The translations under genes and the position numbers were made by a program. A stretch of 8,685 bases of DNA from JBHHZM01 sp046758065 (lineage in GTDB: Bacteria; Pseudomonadota; Alphaproteobacteria; JAAXGF01), in the NCBI GenBank assembly GCA_046758065.1, contig JBHHZM010000128.1:1-8685 (forward strand), read 5' to 3'. Of the stretch, positions 6,271 to 8,685 are shown one piece after another. The notes beneath the pieces were generated by a model. That model did no database searches. It saw only the letters and a program-made list of their open reading frames with translations, and was not told the DNA's origin. Every line of letters begins with the position of its first letter. The first letter of the stretch is position 1.

Positions 6271-7473
6271 ATGAGCATCCTCGCCGCCCGCTTGAGCCGT
6301 ATCAAGCCGTCGCCCACCCTCGCCGTCACGCAGAAAGCGCGCGAGCTCAAGGCTGCGGGTCGCGATGTCATCGGCCTCGGTGCCGGCGAGCCCGACTTCG
6401 ACACGCCCGACAACATCAAGGAGGCGGCATACCGGGCGATCGCCGCGGGCGAGACCAAATACACCGCGGTCGACGGCACGCCCGAGCTGAAACAGGCCGT
6501 TTCCGCCAAGTTCAAGCGCGAGAACGGGCTCGATTACGGAACCGATCAGATCACCGTCGGCGCGGGCGGCAAACAGGTCATCTTCAATGCGCTGATGGCG
6601 ACCCTCGATCCCGGCGACGAGGTCATCATCCCGGCGCCTTACTGGGTTTCGTACCCCGACATGACCGTGCTCGCCGAGGGTACGCCGGTGATCGTCGAGG
6701 CGCCGCAGATCAACGGGTTCCGGTTAAGGCCCGAAGACCTCGAAGCGGCGATCACGCCGAAGACCAAGTGGCTCATCCTCAACTCGCCGGGCAACCCGAC
6801 CGGGGCCGCCTATACCGAGGACGACCTCAAGGCGTTTGGCGAGGTGCTCGAGCGCCATCCCCGTGTCTGGGTGTTCTCCGACGACATCTACGAACATCTG
6901 GTATACGACGGCTTCCAGTTCTGCGCCTTCGCCAAGGCGGCGCCGGCGCTCTACGAGCGTACGCTCACCATGAACGGGGTCTCCAAGGCCTATGCCATGA
7001 CCGGCTGGCGCATCGGCTTCGCCGGCGGTCCGGCGCCGCTGATCAAGGCGATGGCGAAAATCCAGTCGCAGAGCACCTCGAACCCGAGTTCGGTCAGCCA
7101 GGCGGCGGCGGTCGAGGCGCTCAACGGCCCGCACGACTACATCGCCGAGCGCAATGCGGTGTTCCGCGAGCGCCGCGATCTCGTGGTGAGCATGCTCAAT
7201 CAGACGAGCGGTCTCGATTGCCCCAAACCCGAAGGCGCCTTCTACGTCTATCCGAGCTGCGCCGGGCTGATCGGCAAGACCGCGCCCGACGGTACGGTGA
7301 TCGGGACGAGCGAAGCCCTCGCCGGCTACCTGCTCGAATCCGAGGGCGTGGCGGTGGTGCACGGCGCCGCGTTCGGGCTCGATCCCTACTTCCGCATTTC
7401 CTACGCCACCGCGACCGACTTGCTGGAGGAGGCCTGCTCGCGCATCCAGCGGGCCTGCGCCGCGTTGACGTGA
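6271..7473 (+). CDS. aspC: Aspartate aminotransferase, class I PLP-dependent (subclass I-beta type)
   Basis: This PLP enzyme interconverts aspartate and 2-oxoglutarate with oxaloacetate and glutamate in the cytosol. The 400-residue length is standard. Visible landmarks are the N-terminal substrate-loop region GLGAGEPDFDTP (35-46), GAGGKQ (97-102) of the cofactor phosphate-binding region, NPTG (175-178) with the PLP-contacting Asn, SDDIYEH (203-209) with the Asp that binds the PLP ring nitrogen and Tyr207, NGVSKAYAMTGWRIG (235-249) with Schiff-base Lys239, and R375 in FRISYA, which binds the substrate carboxylate. Overall pattern places it with the bacterial I-beta enzymes rather than E. coli AspC (I-alpha), so the symbol is by function. 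Some I-beta enzymes also transaminate prephenate for Phe/Tyr synthesis; this cannot be decided here. Start ATG 6271 with GGAG at 6261-6264. It appears to be transcribed alone. Confidence 0.95.
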   Translation: MSILAARLSRIKPSPTLAVTQKARELKAAGRDVIGLGAGEPDFDTPDNIKEAAYRAIAAGETKYTAVDGTPELKQAVSAKFKRENGLDYGTDQITVGAGGKQVIFNALMATLDPGDEVIIPAPYWVSYPDMTVLAEGTPVIVEAPQINGFRLRPEDLEAAITPKTKWLILNSPGNPTGAAYTEDDLKAFGEVLERHPRVWVFSDDIYEHLVYDGFQFCAFAKAAPALYERTLTMNGVSKAYAMTGWRIGFAGGPAPLIKAMAKIQSQSTSNPSSVSQAAAVEALNGPHDYIAERNAVFRERRDLVVSMLNQTSGLDCPKPEGAFYVYPSCAGLIGKTAPDGTVIGTSEALAGYLLESEGVAVVHGAAFGLDPYFRISYATATDLLEEACSRIQRACAALT

Positions 7474-7475
7474 GC

Positions 7476-7498
7476 GGCGCGCGCGGGTCGGGCGCGCC
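7476..7498 (+). terminator. Probable terminator hairpin after the aminotransferase gene
   Basis: GGCGCGC (7476-7482) pairs with GCGCGCC (7492-7498) over a nine-base loop, three bases after the stop codon. Only a weak TCTGTCCT tail follows. A small second stem, TCACC/GGTGA (7515-7519/7524-7528), followed by TTT lies 17 bases further on. Confidence 0.4.
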
Positions 7499-7601
7499 TC
7501 TGTCCTGACGCATCTCACCTTGCGGTGATTTGCCTCGTCGCGCCGTGCGCCCCACATTGAACGCGAGAGAGACCATCCGGGAAAGGCCGAGGGGGCCAAT
7601 C

Positions 7602-8579
7602 ATGCTGATCCGAGTGAAACGGGGCTGGGAGCTGCCGGAAAGCGCCGCCGTGCCCGAAGAGACATTCGTCGCGCGCCGCCGCCTGATGAAAGGCCTGGCG
7701 GCGGGATCGATTCTGGCGGCGACGACGCCGCTCGCGGCAACGCTGTCGCGCGCCGCGGCGGCGCAGGCCGCCGACCCCACCGCTGACCTCTATCCGGTCG
7801 AACGCAATCCGCGCTATGTGATCGAGCGGCCGCTGACGTCCGAGGAGATCACGGGCAAGTACAACAATTTCTACGAATTCGGTTCGCACAAGCAGATCTG
7901 GCGGGCCGCGCAGAACCTCGAGATCCGGCCCTGGGCGGTGGCCATCGGCGGGCTTGTCGAACGATCGATGACCGTCGATATCGACGACCTCATCCGCCGC
8001 ATGCCGCTCGAGGAACGGGTCTACCGCCACCGCTGCGTCGAGGCGTGGTCGATGACGATCCCCTGGAGCGGCTTTCCGATGAAGGCGTTGGTCGACTTCG
8101 CGCGGCCCTTGAGCGGTGCCAGGTATATCGTCATGGAGACCTTCGAGAACCCGCAAATGGCGCCGGGCCAGAAGCAGTTCTGGTATCCCTGGCCCTACGT
8201 CGAAGGGCTTACCATGGCCGAGGCGACCAGCGAACTCGCCTTCCTCGTCACCGGCGCCTACGGTAAACCGATGGCCCGGCAATACGGCGCGCCCTTGCGC
8301 CTCGCCGTGCCGTGGAAGTACGGCTTCAAGCACATCAAGTCAATCGTCCGCATCACGTTCTCCGACAAGCGCCCCAAGACGTTCTGGGAGACCATCGCGG
8401 CGAGCGAGTACGGCTTCTGGGCCAACGTCAACCCCGAGGTCCCGCATCCGCGCTGGAGTCAGGCGAGCGAGCGCTTCCTTGCCACCGGGGAGCGACTGCC
8501 CACCCAACTCTACAACGGCTATGGCGAATTCGTCGCCGGGCTCTACACCGGTCTCGAAGGCGAAAAGCTTTTCATGTAA
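7602..8579 (+). CDS. msrP: Protein-methionine-sulfoxide reductase catalytic subunit MsrP (YedY)
   Basis: MsrP is a periplasmic molybdopterin oxidoreductase that reduces methionine sulfoxide in oxidised envelope proteins, taking electrons from the membrane haem protein MsrQ. The 325-residue protein (E. coli: 334) starts with a Tat signal: RRRLMKG (25-31), a hydrophobic alanine-rich stretch (32-49) and a likely cleavage after AxA near 54-57. The mature part has the family hallmark YNNFYEFG (87-94), the molybdenum-ligand Cys145 in RHRCVEAWSM, METFENP (178-184) and the cofactor-binding region TGAYGKPMARQYGAPLRL, then VPWKYGFKHIKS. Start ATG 7602 has GAGGGGG at 7589-7595. The upstream in-frame TTG at 7530 would add 24 residues and lacks a ribosome binding site. 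msrQ does not follow in the 106 bases left, and the next signal is a terminator facing the other way, so msrQ must be elsewhere or absent. Confidence 0.96.
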   Translation: MLIRVKRGWELPESAAVPEETFVARRRLMKGLAAGSILAATTPLAATLSRAAAAQAADPTADLYPVERNPRYVIERPLTSEEITGKYNNFYEFGSHKQIWRAAQNLEIRPWAVAIGGLVERSMTVDIDDLIRRMPLEERVYRHRCVEAWSMTIPWSGFPMKALVDFARPLSGARYIVMETFENPQMAPGQKQFWYPWPYVEGLTMAEATSELAFLVTGAYGKPMARQYGAPLRLAVPWKYGFKHIKSIVRITFSDKRPKTFWETIAASEYGFWANVNPEVPHPRWSQASERFLATGERLPTQLYNGYGEFVAGLYTGLEGEKLFM

Positions 8580-8618
8580 TTTTCCGCGCCCCCGAACGCT
8601 GTCACCTTTTTGCGATGC

Positions 8619-8649
8619 AAAAAAATGGCCGGACCGTGAGGTCCGGCCA
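8619..8649 (-). terminator. Intrinsic terminator for a minus-strand gene right of the window
   Basis: TGGCCGGACC (8626-8635) and GGTCCGGCCA (8640-8649) form a perfect 10-bp stem with a GTGA loop. Seven A residues precede it on the + strand (8619-8625), so read on the minus strand the stem is followed by T7, a textbook intrinsic terminator. On the + strand no T-run follows, though the stem may also slow transcripts leaving msrP. This implies a convergent minus-strand gene ending just past 8649. Confidence 0.85.
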
Positions 8650-8685
8650 AGGTATACAGGGAGGCTTCACGTCTGGGAGACGTAG

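Noticed and set aside
7530..7601. Upstream TTG start extending MsrP by 24 residues
   Set aside because: It lacks a ribosome binding site and would put an extra Arg-rich stretch before the Tat signal. ATG 7602 has GAGGGGG at proper spacing.

Overview
The window is GC-rich chromosomal DNA. Gene content, G/C-ending codons and protein character point to an alphaproteobacterium, probably Rhodospirillales-like. The group is inferred from protein resemblance only. Most of it is ordinary core-type sequence: the end of a peptide-importer ABC operon, the repair gene uvrB, a cold-shock protein, a class I aminotransferase and the periplasmic oxidoreductase msrP. All of these lie on the + strand. I found no large new multigene system. 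The unusual material sits in the two small-gene intervals between 4.2 and 6.3 kb.

Layout. 1-1828: two overlapping ATPase genes of a dipeptide/oligopeptide importer (DppD/OppD type, 5' end outside the window, then DppF/OppF type). 1995-4229: uvrB, with N- and C-terminal extensions. 4230-4453: a leader with two tandem hairpins before a 68-residue cold-shock protein (4454-4660). 4728-4998: a 271-bp non-coding fold-back element with 18-nt terminal inverted repeats, flanked by CTAG on both sides. It is best read as a MITE, and a closely similar uninterrupted copy of its target sequence lies at 6156-6181. 5173-5379: a small conserved DUF-type protein. 5408-6051: a minus-strand hicA-hicB toxin-antitoxin operon with a near-consensus promoter and two 16-bp palindromic operators. 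6271-7473: aspartate aminotransferase. 7602-8579: msrP with a Tat signal. 8619-8649: an intrinsic terminator pointing to the minus strand, which implies a convergent gene just beyond the right edge.

Functional links are few. The two ABC ATPases act as a heterodimer. HicA and HicB form one self-regulated unit. UvrB, CspA-like protein and MsrP all belong to stress or damage responses, but nothing in the sequence shows that they are co-regulated. The observations most worth following are the fold-back element with its nearby empty-site copy, and the hicA promoter geometry, which puts the predicted transcription start exactly on a GTG start codon.
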